DNA of 17,872 nucleotides from Acidobacteriota bacterium. Lineage in GTDB: Bacteria > Acidobacteriota > Terriglobia > Acidiferrales > UBA7541. The notes under the pieces are model-generated. The model did no database searches and was not told where the DNA came from. It was given only the letters and a program-made list of their open reading frames with translations. Positions 1-7,672 of this stretch are shown one piece after another. Numbering within the stretch: the first letter of the stretch is position 1; the number at the start of each line of letters is the position of its first letter. The stretch spans positions 1 through 17,872 of the forward strand of contig JAGWRH010000433.1 in NCBI GenBank assembly GCA_028876695.1. Reading direction: 5' to 3'. A program made the position numbers and the translations under genes.

Positions 1-63
1 CGCACGGCGTCAGCGGGTCAGCCAAGCATGTGTTTTCGGCCGCAGTGGGCCAAAACTGGCAGG

Positions 64-966
64 TTAGCGGAGCCGCAACATTTCGTGCAGGGCCGGCTCC
101 AGCTCGGGAAAGCGAAACGGACAGCGGATCTTAGTCAGGGCGTCCGGGACCACCCTGGCGCTGGCCAGCAGCAGCGGCTTGGCCATTTCTCCCAGCATCA
201 CTCGCAGCGCGACTCCCGGAACAGCGAAAATCGCCGGCCGGTGCAGCACCTTTGCCGCGATCCGCGTGAACTCGCTATTCCTGACGGGATTTGGCGCCAC
301 CGTGTTGAAGGCGCCCTCGAAGCGCTCGTCTAAGAGAGCCGCGCGTGCCACTTGCACCGCGTCCGCGAGAGCGATCCAGGGCATCCATTGCCTACCGGGT
401 CCCATTTGACCGCCGACACCAATTCGGAATGGCAGCAGCATTTTCGGCAGCGCGCCGCCCTTCGAATCCAAGATAATTCCGAAGCGCAGCATCACCGTCC
501 GAATGCCAGCAGCGCGCGCGCGCATAGCTTCTGTTTCCCAATCGCGCACCAGCAGGGCCAGGAAGTCGGAGCCGGGCTTGCTGGCTTCCGTCAATACCTC
601 ATCGCCACGATCCCCGTAGTAGCCGGTAGCCGACGCGCTCACCAGCACACGCGGTCTCCGTGGGATGCGCGCTATCGCGTCCACCAGCAAGCGCGTCGAA
701 TCGATGCGGCTGCCGCGAAGCACCGCTTTGCTCGCCGCCGTCCAGCGCCGGCCGGCAATACTCGCACCGGCCAGATTTATCACCGCATCTACAGCTTGCA
801 GCGCGGCGCTATCGATCATCCCTGACGCAGGGTCCCATCGCACATCGCCTTCCGCCGTCCCGCCGCCGGGCCGCACGAGGCGCGCGATCGTATGGCCGTC
901 CCGTGAAAGTGCACGGCTCAGGGCCGTGCCGACCAATCCTGATGCGCCCGAGATCAAGACTCTCAT
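64..966 (-). CDS. TIGR01777-family NAD(P)-binding epimerase (YfcH/SulA-like)
   Basis: A 300-residue extended short-chain dehydrogenase/reductase. The start puts the Rossmann glycine motif GASGLVG at residues 7-13, right after the first beta strand. The upstream in-frame extension to 1044 has no family character, so the ATG at 966 is chosen. Further marks are NLAG (64-67), the active-site-like stretch TGYYGDRG (114-121) and a C-terminal segment with PFRFPELEPAL, typical of the DUF1731 domain that ends this family. The length matches the usual 295-310 residues. The family is cytoplasmic and probably binds NADP; the physiological substrate is not established for most members. The gene is divergent from the M28 peptidase gene across 220 bp and looks monocistronic within the window. 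Family assignment is firm; any substrate would be a guess. Confidence 0.92.
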   Translation of the reverse strand: MRVLISGASGLVGTALSRALSRDGHTIARLVRPGGGTAEGDVRWDPASGMIDSAALQAVDAVINLAGASIAGRRWTAASKAVLRGSRIDSTRLLVDAIARIPRRPRVLVSASATGYYGDRGDEVLTEASKPGSDFLALLVRDWETEAMRARAAGIRTVMLRFGIILDSKGGALPKMLLPFRIGVGGQMGPGRQWMPWIALADAVQVARAALLDERFEGAFNTVAPNPVRNSEFTRIAAKVLHRPAIFAVPGVALRVMLGEMAKPLLLASARVVPDALTKIRCPFRFPELEPALHEMLRLR

Positions 967-1176
967 CGATTCGATTCTCGCGTATTCCTGACGGACACCC
1001 GGCAATCCGTAAGCTAAGCTACGACCGCAAACGGGGAGCGTCAAGGAATCCGCAGCGATCGGCGGTTATCTGTGTCAAATGCGCGCATAGATGCCGGATT
1101 CGGCATTTTCCGCGCAGAATTCGGCTGCGAAACGACCGCACGCGTTTGCCGATACGTTAGAATTAAATGAACTCGC

Positions 1177-1182
1177 GAGAGG
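1177..1182 (+). promoter_or_regulatory. Shine-Dalgarno fixing the M28 peptidase start
   Basis: GAGAGG lies 4 nt before the ATG at 1187. It supports the internal ATG, directly before the signal peptide, over an in-frame start at 1091. A TAGAAT at 1158-1163 resembles a -10 box but has no convincing -35 partner. Confidence 0.6.
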
Positions 1183-1186
1183 CGGC

Positions 1187-3466
1187 ATGAATCCGTGGTG
1201 GCACAAGAAACTGGCTGCCGTCGGGCTGGCGCTCACCAGCTCATTAATCGGCGTAGCTGCTCTGGCGATCGGTAGCCGCGCTCAATCACCGCAAAAAGCG
1301 CCCAGGCAGAATTCGCAGATTACAACGACTTCGAGTCAACCCATCGAGATCGCCGGATTTTCGTCCTCACAAGCCGCCACCGAAGCGCAACTGGAACAAA
1401 AGCTCTTGGCCATTCCCGATGCTGCTCGCGCCGAAAGCGATCTTCGCCATCTTACGAGCGCGCCGCATGTGGCCGGTACCGAAGGCAGCCATCGGGTCGC
1501 CGAATGGCTCCGGGACCAATACCGCAGCTATGGTTTCGACGCCGAAATCGCGACATACAATGTTTGGCTGCCGGCGCCGCGTGAGATCAAGCTCGAGCTC
1601 GTAAAACCCAAGCACGAAAACATCGATTCACCCGAACCTCCGGTACCCGGTGACCTCGATACATGGAATAAACACACCGCGCCCGCGTATAACGCCTACT
1701 CGCCTTCGGGCGACGTCACCGCACCCGTCGTGTACGTCAACTACGGCATGGCAGACGATTATCGCGAGCTCGCTCGCCTGGGAATTAACGTCGAGGGGAA
1801 AATCGTCATCGCGCGTTACGGCCGGGGTTATCGCGGCATCAAGGCAGTGCTCGCTGAACAGCATCATGCAGCAGGGCTGATCCTGTTCTCCGATCCGCAA
1901 GACGATGGCTTCGCCGCGGGTGACATATTTCCCGATGGGCCCTGGCGTCCGCTCGGCGGAATTCAGCGTGGCTCCATTCTGTATACTCAAATTTATCCTG
2001 GCGACCCGCTCACGCCGGGCACCCCTTCCGTGGCTGGCGCAAAGCGCATCTCCGCGACGGACGCCGCCAGCCTGCCGCGAATTCCCACGATTCCGATCAG
2101 CGCTCAGGACGCGTCGACAATTCTGAAAGATCTTGACGGGCGTCACGTACCGCGCAATTGGCAGGGCTCGTTGCCGTTCACATATCACATCGGCGCTGGA
2201 CGCGTTCGCGTTCACATGAAGATCGCCATGGATTACCGCCAGCGGCCCCTTTATGACGTGATCGCAACGCTCCATGGCTCGGTCGACGATCAATGGGTTC
2301 TCATCGGAAACCACCACGATGCCTGGGTCTACGGCGCAGCTGACCCAAATAGCGGCACGGCTTCTCTCCTCGAGGCCTCGCGCGCCATCGGAGAACTGGT
2401 TCGCTCGGGATGGCATCCGCGCCGCACGATCGTTATCTGTAACTGGGACGGAGAAGAACCGGGCCTCCTCGGCTCGACCGAATGGGTCGAGCAGCATCGC
2501 ACCGAACTGCAATCGAAAGCCGTCGCGTATATCAATACTGACGTTGGCGTCAGCGGCCCGAACTTCACGGCTTCCGCGAGTCCTTCACTCAGTAACTTGA
2601 TCCGCGCGGTTGCGCGCCAGGTTCGCGATCCAGATACCAGCGAAACGGTTTATGACGCCTGGACCGAACATTCCGCCAGCGGGCGAACCGAGCTCTCCGG
2701 TATCGCTCGCCAGATTCCCGGCGCGCACGCTCCGGGCGAAGCACCGGTTGGCGCGCTCGGCTCCGGTTCGGATTATTCGCCTTTTTTCGACTTCGCCGGC
2801 ATTCCTGCCATCGACATCGCATTCACGGGCGATTACGGCGTATATCACTCGCTTTATGATGACTTTTACTGGATGAAACATTTCGGTGATCCCTCATTCG
2901 GGTACCACGTCGCGCTGGCGAGGGTGCTCGGGATTGTCGCGCTGCGCCTAGACGGAGCCGGCGTCCTGCCTTTCGACTATTCGCTGTATTCGTCCGAAAT
3001 TAGCCGCGCCGCGGACGAACTCGCCTCGCGCGTGTCGCAGGATTCCAGCGAATCTGCCGCGCTTCAACCGGTGCTTGAGGCGGCACGGCAACTCTCCGCG
3101 GACGCGTCGCACGAAGCGATGGCTGTCGGTGCGCTCGATGGCGCCCCGATCGATCCGGCGCTGGCGAACCACCTCAGCCTCGCACTGGCGGAAGTGGAAC
3201 AAGCCTTTCTGAATCCCAACGGACTCATCGGCCGGCCTTGGTATAAACACACCATTTTCGCCCCAGGCAGCTACACCGGTTATGCCGCCGAAACTCTGCC
3301 CGGGATCACGGAAGCCATTGACCGGCACGATCTCGCGGCCCTTCGTACGGAGTCGGATGCCGCGGTAGATGCCATGATCCGGGCCGCTGAGCGCCTGAAC
3401 GAAGTCACCCGAATGGCGCAGCCAACTTCAGAGCCGTTCCCAGGTCCCCCTTCGGGCCGCGAATAG
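1187..3466 (+). CDS. Exported M28 metallopeptidase, glutamate carboxypeptidase II/transferrin-receptor-like
   Basis: A 759-residue protein. The ATG at 1187 follows GAGAGG (1177-1182) at 4 nt and opens with a basic-hydrophobic export signal (residues 1-32, ending near SRAQS); the longer in-frame reading from 1091 would bury it. Domains in order: signal, PA-type domain insert (about 175-330), M28 zinc peptidase domain (about 355-590) and a C-terminal helical TfR-type dimerisation domain (about 600-755). All binuclear-zinc ligands are visible: H376 (GNHHDAW), D386 (ADPNSG), E424 next to the catalytic base E423 (DGEEPGLLG), D452 (INTD) and H554 (VYHSLYD). These fall almost at the human GCPII numbers. 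It should hydrolyse peptides in the periplasm or outside the cell. The S1-prime glutamate-recognition residues differ (see findings), so glutamate specificity should not be assumed. It has no evident operon partner. Confidence 0.95.
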   Translation: MNPWWHKKLAAVGLALTSSLIGVAALAIGSRAQSPQKAPRQNSQITTTSSQPIEIAGFSSSQAATEAQLEQKLLAIPDAARAESDLRHLTSAPHVAGTEGSHRVAEWLRDQYRSYGFDAEIATYNVWLPAPREIKLELVKPKHENIDSPEPPVPGDLDTWNKHTAPAYNAYSPSGDVTAPVVYVNYGMADDYRELARLGINVEGKIVIARYGRGYRGIKAVLAEQHHAAGLILFSDPQDDGFAAGDIFPDGPWRPLGGIQRGSILYTQIYPGDPLTPGTPSVAGAKRISATDAASLPRIPTIPISAQDASTILKDLDGRHVPRNWQGSLPFTYHIGAGRVRVHMKIAMDYRQRPLYDVIATLHGSVDDQWVLIGNHHDAWVYGAADPNSGTASLLEASRAIGELVRSGWHPRRTIVICNWDGEEPGLLGSTEWVEQHRTELQSKAVAYINTDVGVSGPNFTASASPSLSNLIRAVARQVRDPDTSETVYDAWTEHSASGRTELSGIARQIPGAHAPGEAPVGALGSGSDYSPFFDFAGIPAIDIAFTGDYGVYHSLYDDFYWMKHFGDPSFGYHVALARVLGIVALRLDGAGVLPFDYSLYSSEISRAADELASRVSQDSSESAALQPVLEAARQLSADASHEAMAVGALDGAPIDPALANHLSLALAEVEQAFLNPNGLIGRPWYKHTIFAPGSYTGYAAETLPGITEAIDRHDLAALRTESDAAVDAMIRAAERLNEVTRMAQPTSEPFPGPPSGRE

Positions 3467-3530
3467 GCCCCTCGCGGCGGAGAGCTGGATATCAGGCTCC
3501 CGGCTTGACCGGCGTGCTAAACTCCAGGCA

Positions 3531-4484
3531 GTGAGTTCGCCCGAGTTGGCAGGCAGCGTCCACAGGCCCTCGGGGGTTGACCTCCGGGTTTCGGTCGGTA
3601 CAGTTCGTCTTAAAAATCCCATCATTGCCGCCAGCGGAACGTTTGGTTACGGGGTGGAGTTTGCCCACCTCGTTAATCTCAGCGCGCTGGGGGGAATTGT
3701 CGTCAAAGGGCTTTCGCTTGAGCCGATGGCGGGCTCCCCGGCGCCCCGGATGTGCGAGACCACTGGGGGGATGGTAAATGCTATCGGGCTCCAGAACATT
3801 GGGGTCCGGGCGTTCGTCTTCGAGAAGTTGCCAGAACTGCGGAAGTACGACACGGCGGTGCTGGCAAACGTCTTCGGCAGGACGGTTGAGGAGTACGTCG
3901 AGGTCATCCGAATCCTGAACGACGCGGCGGGGCTAGCGGCCTACGAGCTGAATATCTCCTGCCCCAACGTCAAGCAAGGCGGCGTCGAGTATGGTACCGA
4001 TCCAGTACTCGCGGCGGAAGTGACGGCTGCAGCAAAGCGTGCCTCTCGACGCCCACTGTGGGTCAAGCTCTCCCCGGTCGTTGGTAGGATTGGGGTTATC
4101 GCGAAGGCTGTTGAGGCGGCCGGGGCCGATGCGATCGTGGCAGCGAATACCTACCCCTCATTGTGTCTGGATCCACACACCCGAAGGTCCCGCCTCGGGA
4201 GTACGACAGGCGGGTTGTCCGGGGCAGCAATAAAACCTATAACGATGAGGCTGGTTTACGAGGCTAGCCGGGCGGTTCAAATCCCGATCATAGGGCTTGG
4301 CGGGATCGAAACGGCGGCAGATGCGGTCGAGTATATGGTCGCGGGAGCCTCGGCGGTGGAAATCGGGACCGCGCACTTCGTGGATCCACGGGCTTCAGAG
4401 CGCCTGGTGGAAACACTGGATGCCTGGTGTAGGGTAGAAAATGTGTTTGAAATCAGCAGCTTACGAGGCTCCGTCAGGGATTGA
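3531..4484 (+). CDS. pyrD: Dihydroorotate dehydrogenase, class 1B catalytic subunit
   Basis: A 317-residue FMN-dependent TIM-barrel enzyme oxidising dihydroorotate to orotate in pyrimidine synthesis, in the cytoplasm. The GTG start at 3531 is used; no ATG lies nearby before conserved sequence. Motifs: K59 in VVKGLS, NAIGLQN (83-89) around the orotate site, NISCPNVKQGG with the class 1 catalytic cysteine C144, the phosphate-binding segments TTGGLSG (225-231), GLGGI (255-259) and GT at 279-280. The cysteine, in place of the serine of class 2 enzymes, and SCPNVKQGG point to class 1B, which normally pairs with an iron-sulfur/FAD subunit PyrK; none is adjacent. The usual KLSPN reads KLSPV here. 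Glycine codons are dominated by GGG, unlike the GGC-rich neighbours, a mild hint of separate origin. The class is clear; the partner is unknown. Confidence 0.95.
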   Translation: MSSPELAGSVHRPSGVDLRVSVGTVRLKNPIIAASGTFGYGVEFAHLVNLSALGGIVVKGLSLEPMAGSPAPRMCETTGGMVNAIGLQNIGVRAFVFEKLPELRKYDTAVLANVFGRTVEEYVEVIRILNDAAGLAAYELNISCPNVKQGGVEYGTDPVLAAEVTAAAKRASRRPLWVKLSPVVGRIGVIAKAVEAAGADAIVAANTYPSLCLDPHTRRSRLGSTTGGLSGAAIKPITMRLVYEASRAVQIPIIGLGGIETAADAVEYMVAGASAVEIGTAHFVDPRASERLVETLDAWCRVENVFEISSLRGSVRD

Positions 4485-4489
4485 ACTGA

Positions 4490-4519
4490 TTGCTTCGAAG
4501 CCTCTGAAAAGGCTAAAAT
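4490..4519 (+). promoter_or_regulatory. Candidate sigma-70-type promoter for rlpA
   Basis: TTGCTT (4490-4495) and TAAAAT (4514-4519) are separated by 18 nt, just after the pyrD stop and 28 nt before the RlpA start. A GAGG at 4534-4537 follows as a Shine-Dalgarno 10 nt before the ATG. The short palindrome GCTTCGAAGC (4492-4501) overlaps the -35 region. Pattern match only. Confidence 0.4.
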
Positions 4520-4547
4520 TAGCTGCTTCAAGTGAGGATAGCTGCCA

Positions 4548-5051
4548 ATGAAAGCCAGAGTGTTAGTAGTTCTCGAAGCGGTATTCTTAGGACTGGGACT
4601 GCTCGTCCTCAGCCCGTCGGCCAATCCTACGGCCTTCAGCGAGGTGGGCATCCCCTCAATCACTTCCGCAAGCCGCTCATCTAACTCTCGCGCCCAATTG
4701 ACGTCCGACAGCCAGCCCAAACCGCTGGCGGTATGGAGCTGCGTCTCCAGCTGGTACGGGGAAGATTTCGACGGCTTGCCGACCGCAACCGGCGAAACGT
4801 ACGACATGTACGCAGCTACGGCGGCAAACCCGACGCTCCCGCTAGGCTCGATCATCAGGGTGGTCAACCCCAAGAACCATCGCAGCGAGGTTGTCCGAAT
4901 CAATGACCGCGGCCCCTACGTCGTGGGCCGTGAACTGGACGTCTCCTATGCGGTCGCCCGGGACCTGGGCTTCGAAAACAGCGGGACGGCCCGAGTTCGC
5001 GTCGAACTGCTCAAGGTACCGTCACGTCCTGCCTCGGATCACCGCAACTAA
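4548..5051 (+). CDS. rlpA: RlpA-like double-psi beta-barrel protein (peptidoglycan-associated)
   Basis: A 167-residue exported protein: N-terminal hydrophobic signal (residues 4-25), a Ser/Asn-rich linker to about 60, then a double-psi beta-barrel (62-157). The barrel carries SSWYG (67-71), TATGETYDM (79-87), TLPLGS (96-101), VRINDRGP (116-123), the GRELDVS strand (128-133) and GTARVRVELL. This is the RlpA core; characterised RlpA enzymes cleave naked glycan strands in the envelope, often at the division septum. The signal lacks an obvious lipobox and no SPOR domain follows, so it is a short form. The histidine usual in the AAHKTLP motif is replaced: the sequence reads AANPTLP (N94). The acidic residues E83 and D86 are retained. 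It follows pyrD by 63 nt but has its own candidate promoter and no functional link to pyrD. Confidence 0.9.
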   Translation: MKARVLVVLEAVFLGLGLLVLSPSANPTAFSEVGIPSITSASRSSNSRAQLTSDSQPKPLAVWSCVSSWYGEDFDGLPTATGETYDMYAATAANPTLPLGSIIRVVNPKNHRSEVVRINDRGPYVVGRELDVSYAVARDLGFENSGTARVRVELLKVPSRPASDHRN

Positions 5052-5130
5052 GTCCCTCCCCAACCGCCAGAACCGCGACTGCATGGCGGGCAACCGCTTG
5101 GAAGCCGCGTGAAATTTGACTCCGAGCCCG

Positions 5131-5152
5131 CGGCGCGAAAGTTTCCGCGCCG
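5131..5152. terminator. GC-rich hairpin after rlpA (possible terminator)
   Basis: A 7-bp perfect stem, CGGCGCG (5131-5137) with CGCGCCG (5146-5152), encloses an 8-nt loop. It lies in the 256-bp gap between rlpA and selB. No U-rich tail follows on the plus strand, so it could equally be a chance hairpin in GC-rich DNA. Confidence 0.3.
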
Positions 5153-5226
5153 CCCCGTCGATCGAGCACGCCGGCCGCGAACGATTCCGGTGACCCCTCC
5201 TAAAGCTTCCGGCGAGTCGCTTCGCC

Positions 5227-5255
5227 TTGCAAGAACGCCTTTCCGCGGATAGGCT
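5227..5255 (+). promoter_or_regulatory. Candidate promoter for selB-tatA
   Basis: TTGCAA (5227-5232), a 17-nt spacer and TAGGCT (5250-5255). The -35 box matches four of six consensus bases, and the -10 box keeps the T-A...T positions. This would give a 5-prime leader of about 45 nt before the SelB ATG at 5308. Weak pattern evidence only. Confidence 0.3.
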
Positions 5256-5307
5256 GAGATACGGGTGCAAGCGCGGATTTCCCGCCGTTCACCGCTTTCG
5301 AACATCG

Positions 5308-7212
5308 ATGGCAAGTGAAAAACACGTAATCGTCGGCACGGCCGGCCACATCGATCACGGCAAATCCGCCCTGGTTGAGGCGCTGACCGGCACAAATCCG
5401 GACCGCCTCGAAGAAGAGAAACGGCGTGGGATCACCATCGACCTGGGGTTCGCGTTTTTGCGGATCGGCGATGTGCGCTTCGGGTTCGTCGACGTGCCCG
5501 GGCACGAGCGCTTCGTCCGCAACATGCTTGCGGGAGCGGGCGGTATCGACGTGCTGCTCCTGGTGATTTCCGCCGATGAATCGATCATGCCGCAGACACG
5601 CGAGCATTTCGATATCTGCCGGCTGCTGGGAATTCCGCGCGGCGTGGTGGCCTTGACCAAGTCCGATCTGGTCGAACCGGAGATGCTCGATTTGGTGCGG
5701 CTGGAGATTGATGAGTTCGTGCGCGGATCGTTTTTGGCGGGTGCGCCAATCATTCCGGTGAGCTCCCGTACAGGTGCCGGCCTCGATGCATTGAAACAGG
5801 AGCTTTTGAATGCCGCGCTCGCCACGGCGGCAAAGGATATCACGCGCCATTTCCGGCTGCCGATAGACCGTTCGTTTGCAACGAAGGGTTTCGGCACGGT
5901 GGTCACCGGCACATTGATCTCCGGCACCGTCCGCGTGAAGGACGAAATCGAGTTGCATCCCCTCGGGCGCGTGGCGCGCGTGCGTGGGCTGCATTCGGGC
6001 GGCGAACCGATCGAGCAGGCATTTGCCGGACAACGCACGGCAGTGAATCTGGCAGGAGTGGAGCATCACGAAGTCCGCCGCGGAATGGTTCTCTCGGCGC
6101 CCGGGGTGTTCCATCCTACTCGCCGCATCGACGCACGGATTTCACTGCTGCCCTCGGCGCGGCCGCTGCGAAATCGCGCACAAGTGCATTTCCACCAGGG
6201 CTCCGCCGAAGCGATAGCGGAAGTGATTTTGCTGGGCCGATCGGAAATTTCGCCGGGCGAAGAGGCTTTGGCGCAACTGCGGCTCGATGCGGGAGTGCTC
6301 GCTCTACCCGGCGATCGCTTTATCCTGCGGCAGTTTTCCCCGGTCATCACCATTGGGGGAGGCGTGGTAATCGACTCCGCCGCGCGGCGACACCGGCGCA
6401 GCGATCCATCCGCCGCGGCTTTCCTACAAACGCTCGAGGGCGGCGACCGTTTGGAATCGATAGCGGCACTCGCGAACGCGTCGCCTCGCGGCCTTGCGAT
6501 GCAGGAGCTTCTGGCGCGGACCGGGTGGCTGGAACCAGAGATCCGCGAACTGGCTGGAAGGCTTTCAGCGGCAAAGCGCCTAAGGATCTTGAGCGAACAG
6601 CCGCTTATCGTGGCGCCGGAACAATCGGTACAAAACTGCGCGGCCACAATTCGCACGGCCGTGGACGATTTTCATCGTGGCAACCCCCTGCTGCCGGGTA
6701 TCCCCAAACAGGAACTGCGCGGGCGCGCCGGCAATCCGCGACCGGAGCTGTTCCAGGCCGCTATGGACGACCTGATTCGCGGAGGAATCGTAAGCACAAC
6801 CGGCGACTTGGTGCAGCGCGCCGGACGTTCGATTTCGCTCTCTCCAGACGAGGCTCGCGCGAAAGAAACCATCGAGAAGGCCTTCGCCCAATCGGGCCTC
6901 GCGGTTCCCAACGTCTCGGCGGTACTGGAGAAGCTGCCGGTTGAGCCCGTGCGGGCGCGGAAGATTTTGCAGATTCTGCTGCGCGAAAATGTGCTCATCA
7001 AAGTGGCCGAGGACCTTTTTTTCCACCGCGACGCGATCGCGCATCTACGCGAGCTGATTGCGGGGTATCGTAAGGAGCGCGGCGAGCGGCTGCCGATTAC
7101 CGCGTTCAAGGATCTTGCAGGAATCAGCCGGAAATACGCGATTCCGCTGCTTGAATACCTGGACCGCGAGCACGTGACGCGCCGCGCGGGCGATGAGCGT
7201 GTTATACTGTAG
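5308..7212 (+). CDS. selB: Selenocysteine-specific translation elongation factor SelB
   Basis: A 634-residue translational GTPase that brings Sec-tRNA to UGA codons marked by a SECIS hairpin. The ATG at 5308 places the P-loop at the normal distance from the N-terminus (GHIDHGKS, 13-20); the in-frame extension upstream is not family-like. Other G motifs: GITIDLGF (41-48) with the G2 threonine, DVPGHERF (62-69), TKSD (117-120) and VSSRTG (151-156). Domain II begins at [13 protein letters not shown] (190-202). The C-terminal third, from about 400, has the length and character of the SelB winged-helix repeats that bind SECIS RNA, ending [21 protein letters not shown]. Full length argues for a functional copy. 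Neither selA, selC, selD nor a selenoprotein gene is in the window. The start has no strong Shine-Dalgarno. tatA follows 65 nt downstream. Confidence 0.95.
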   Translation: MASEKHVIVGTAGHIDHGKSALVEALTGTNPDRLEEEKRRGITIDLGFAFLRIGDVRFGFVDVPGHERFVRNMLAGAGGIDVLLLVISADESIMPQTREHFDICRLLGIPRGVVALTKSDLVEPEMLDLVRLEIDEFVRGSFLAGAPIIPVSSRTGAGLDALKQELLNAALATAAKDITRHFRLPIDRSFATKGFGTVVTGTLISGTVRVKDEIELHPLGRVARVRGLHSGGEPIEQAFAGQRTAVNLAGVEHHEVRRGMVLSAPGVFHPTRRIDARISLLPSARPLRNRAQVHFHQGSAEAIAEVILLGRSEISPGEEALAQLRLDAGVLALPGDRFILRQFSPVITIGGGVVIDSAARRHRRSDPSAAAFLQTLEGGDRLESIAALANASPRGLAMQELLARTGWLEPEIRELAGRLSAAKRLRILSEQPLIVAPEQSVQNCAATIRTAVDDFHRGNPLLPGIPKQELRGRAGNPRPELFQAAMDDLIRGGIVSTTGDLVQRAGRSISLSPDEARAKETIEKAFAQSGLAVPNVSAVLEKLPVEPVRARKILQILLRENVLIKVAEDLFFHRDAIAHLRELIAGYRKERGERLPITAFKDLAGISRKYAIPLLEYLDREHVTRRAGDERVIL

Positions 7213-7277
7213 CCTCTGGGTAGAGGTGCCGGGGAGCGCTACGCGAAGGCGCCCTCGTGCATGAAAGGTAGGTCGTT

Positions 7278-7517
7278 ATGTGGGATAGTCCCATTCACCT
7301 GTTGATCGTCGCCATCGTGGTATTGGTGCTGTTTGGCGGACGAAAGATTCCTGAGGTCATGAAGGGCCTCGGCCAAGGCGTACGCGAGTTCAAGGACGGA
7401 ATGCGCGGAGAATCCGCGCAGCCGCAGCCACCGGCGAATCCGGTGCAGCAAGCAGTCCAGCAGGCTCCGCAGGCCACGGCGCCGCCCGCACCGATAGCCG
7501 CGGAACAGAAGAAGTAG
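7278..7517 (+). CDS. tatA: Sec-independent (twin-arginine) translocase subunit TatA/E
   Basis: A 79-residue inner-membrane protein that forms the pore-like component of the Tat system for folded proteins. One transmembrane helix (residues 5-20) ends in the conserved Phe-Gly pair (LVLFGG), followed by the amphipathic helix RKIPEVMKGLGQGVREFKDG (22-41) and a Pro/Gln/Ala-rich cytoplasmic tail. Length and order are standard for TatA/E; TatB would usually be longer. GGTAGG lies shortly before the ATG as a Shine-Dalgarno. It follows selB by 65 nt on the same strand, so the two may be cotranscribed, and a strong hairpin lies beyond it. tatB and tatC are not in the window. Confidence 0.93.
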   Translation: MWDSPIHLLIVAIVVLVLFGGRKIPEVMKGLGQGVREFKDGMRGESAQPQPPANPVQQAVQQAPQATAPPAPIAAEQKK

Positions 7518-7522
7518 CTCTG

Positions 7523-7538
7523 CCGCACCGAAGTGCGG
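7523..7538 (+). terminator. Small hairpin just after tatA
   Basis: CCGCAC (7523-7528), a CGAA tetraloop and GTGCGG (7533-7538) form a perfect 6-bp stem that begins six bases after the tatA stop. No T-run follows. It may stabilise the mRNA 3-prime end or act with the larger hairpin at 7644-7665. Confidence 0.3.
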
Positions 7539-7643
7539 TCGGCTGAGGCCGCTCTCGCTAGTCATGGCAGTGTTCGTGGTGATTCTGACCGCTGCGTTCA
7601 GGCAAAAAATAACTGCAATTTAGAAATCCGCGGATCCGGTGAG

Positions 7644-7665
7644 ACGGCGGCCTTTCGGCCGCCGT
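7644..7665. terminator. Bidirectional hairpin terminator between tatA and maf
   Basis: A perfect 9-bp stem, ACGGCGGCC (7644-7652) with GGCCGCCGT (7657-7665), encloses a TTTC loop and is followed on the plus strand by a T-containing stretch. It sits between two convergent transcription units, 7 nt from the maf stop codon. It is the strongest terminator-like structure I see in the window. Confidence 0.65.
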
Positions 7666-7672
7666 TGTCATT

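Noticed and set aside
1..63. End of a neighbouring gene at the left edge
   Set aside because: One plus-strand frame stops at 67 after about 21 codons, but nothing in it can be identified and it would overlap the epimerase stop; not enough to call.
505..525. Alternating GCGCGCGC run as a regulatory or Z-DNA element
   Set aside because: It is inside the epimerase coding sequence and explained by Ala/Arg codons in GC-rich DNA.
1628..2512. Long open frame on the minus strand opposite the M28 peptidase gene
   Set aside because: It lies wholly inside a clear peptidase gene, has no recognisable motif and is an expected antisense frame in GC-rich DNA.
3505..3523. TTGACC...TAAACT before pyrD as a promoter
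   Set aside because: The spacing is only 7 nt, far below the 16-18 nt needed.
4482..4484. TGA stop of pyrD as a possible recoded selenocysteine codon, given selB nearby
   Set aside because: The protein is already at full class 1B length and the downstream reading has no conserved continuation.
5200..6114. Long minus-strand open frame opposite the SelB GTPase domain
   Set aside because: The plus strand encodes every SelB G motif; the antisense translation is His/Arg/Gln-rich and family-less.
7213..7277. Possible tRNA-Sec between selB and tatA
   Set aside because: Only 65 nt long, with a 5-bp CCTCT/AGAGG hairpin and no TTCGA-type T-loop or acceptor pairing; too short for selC.
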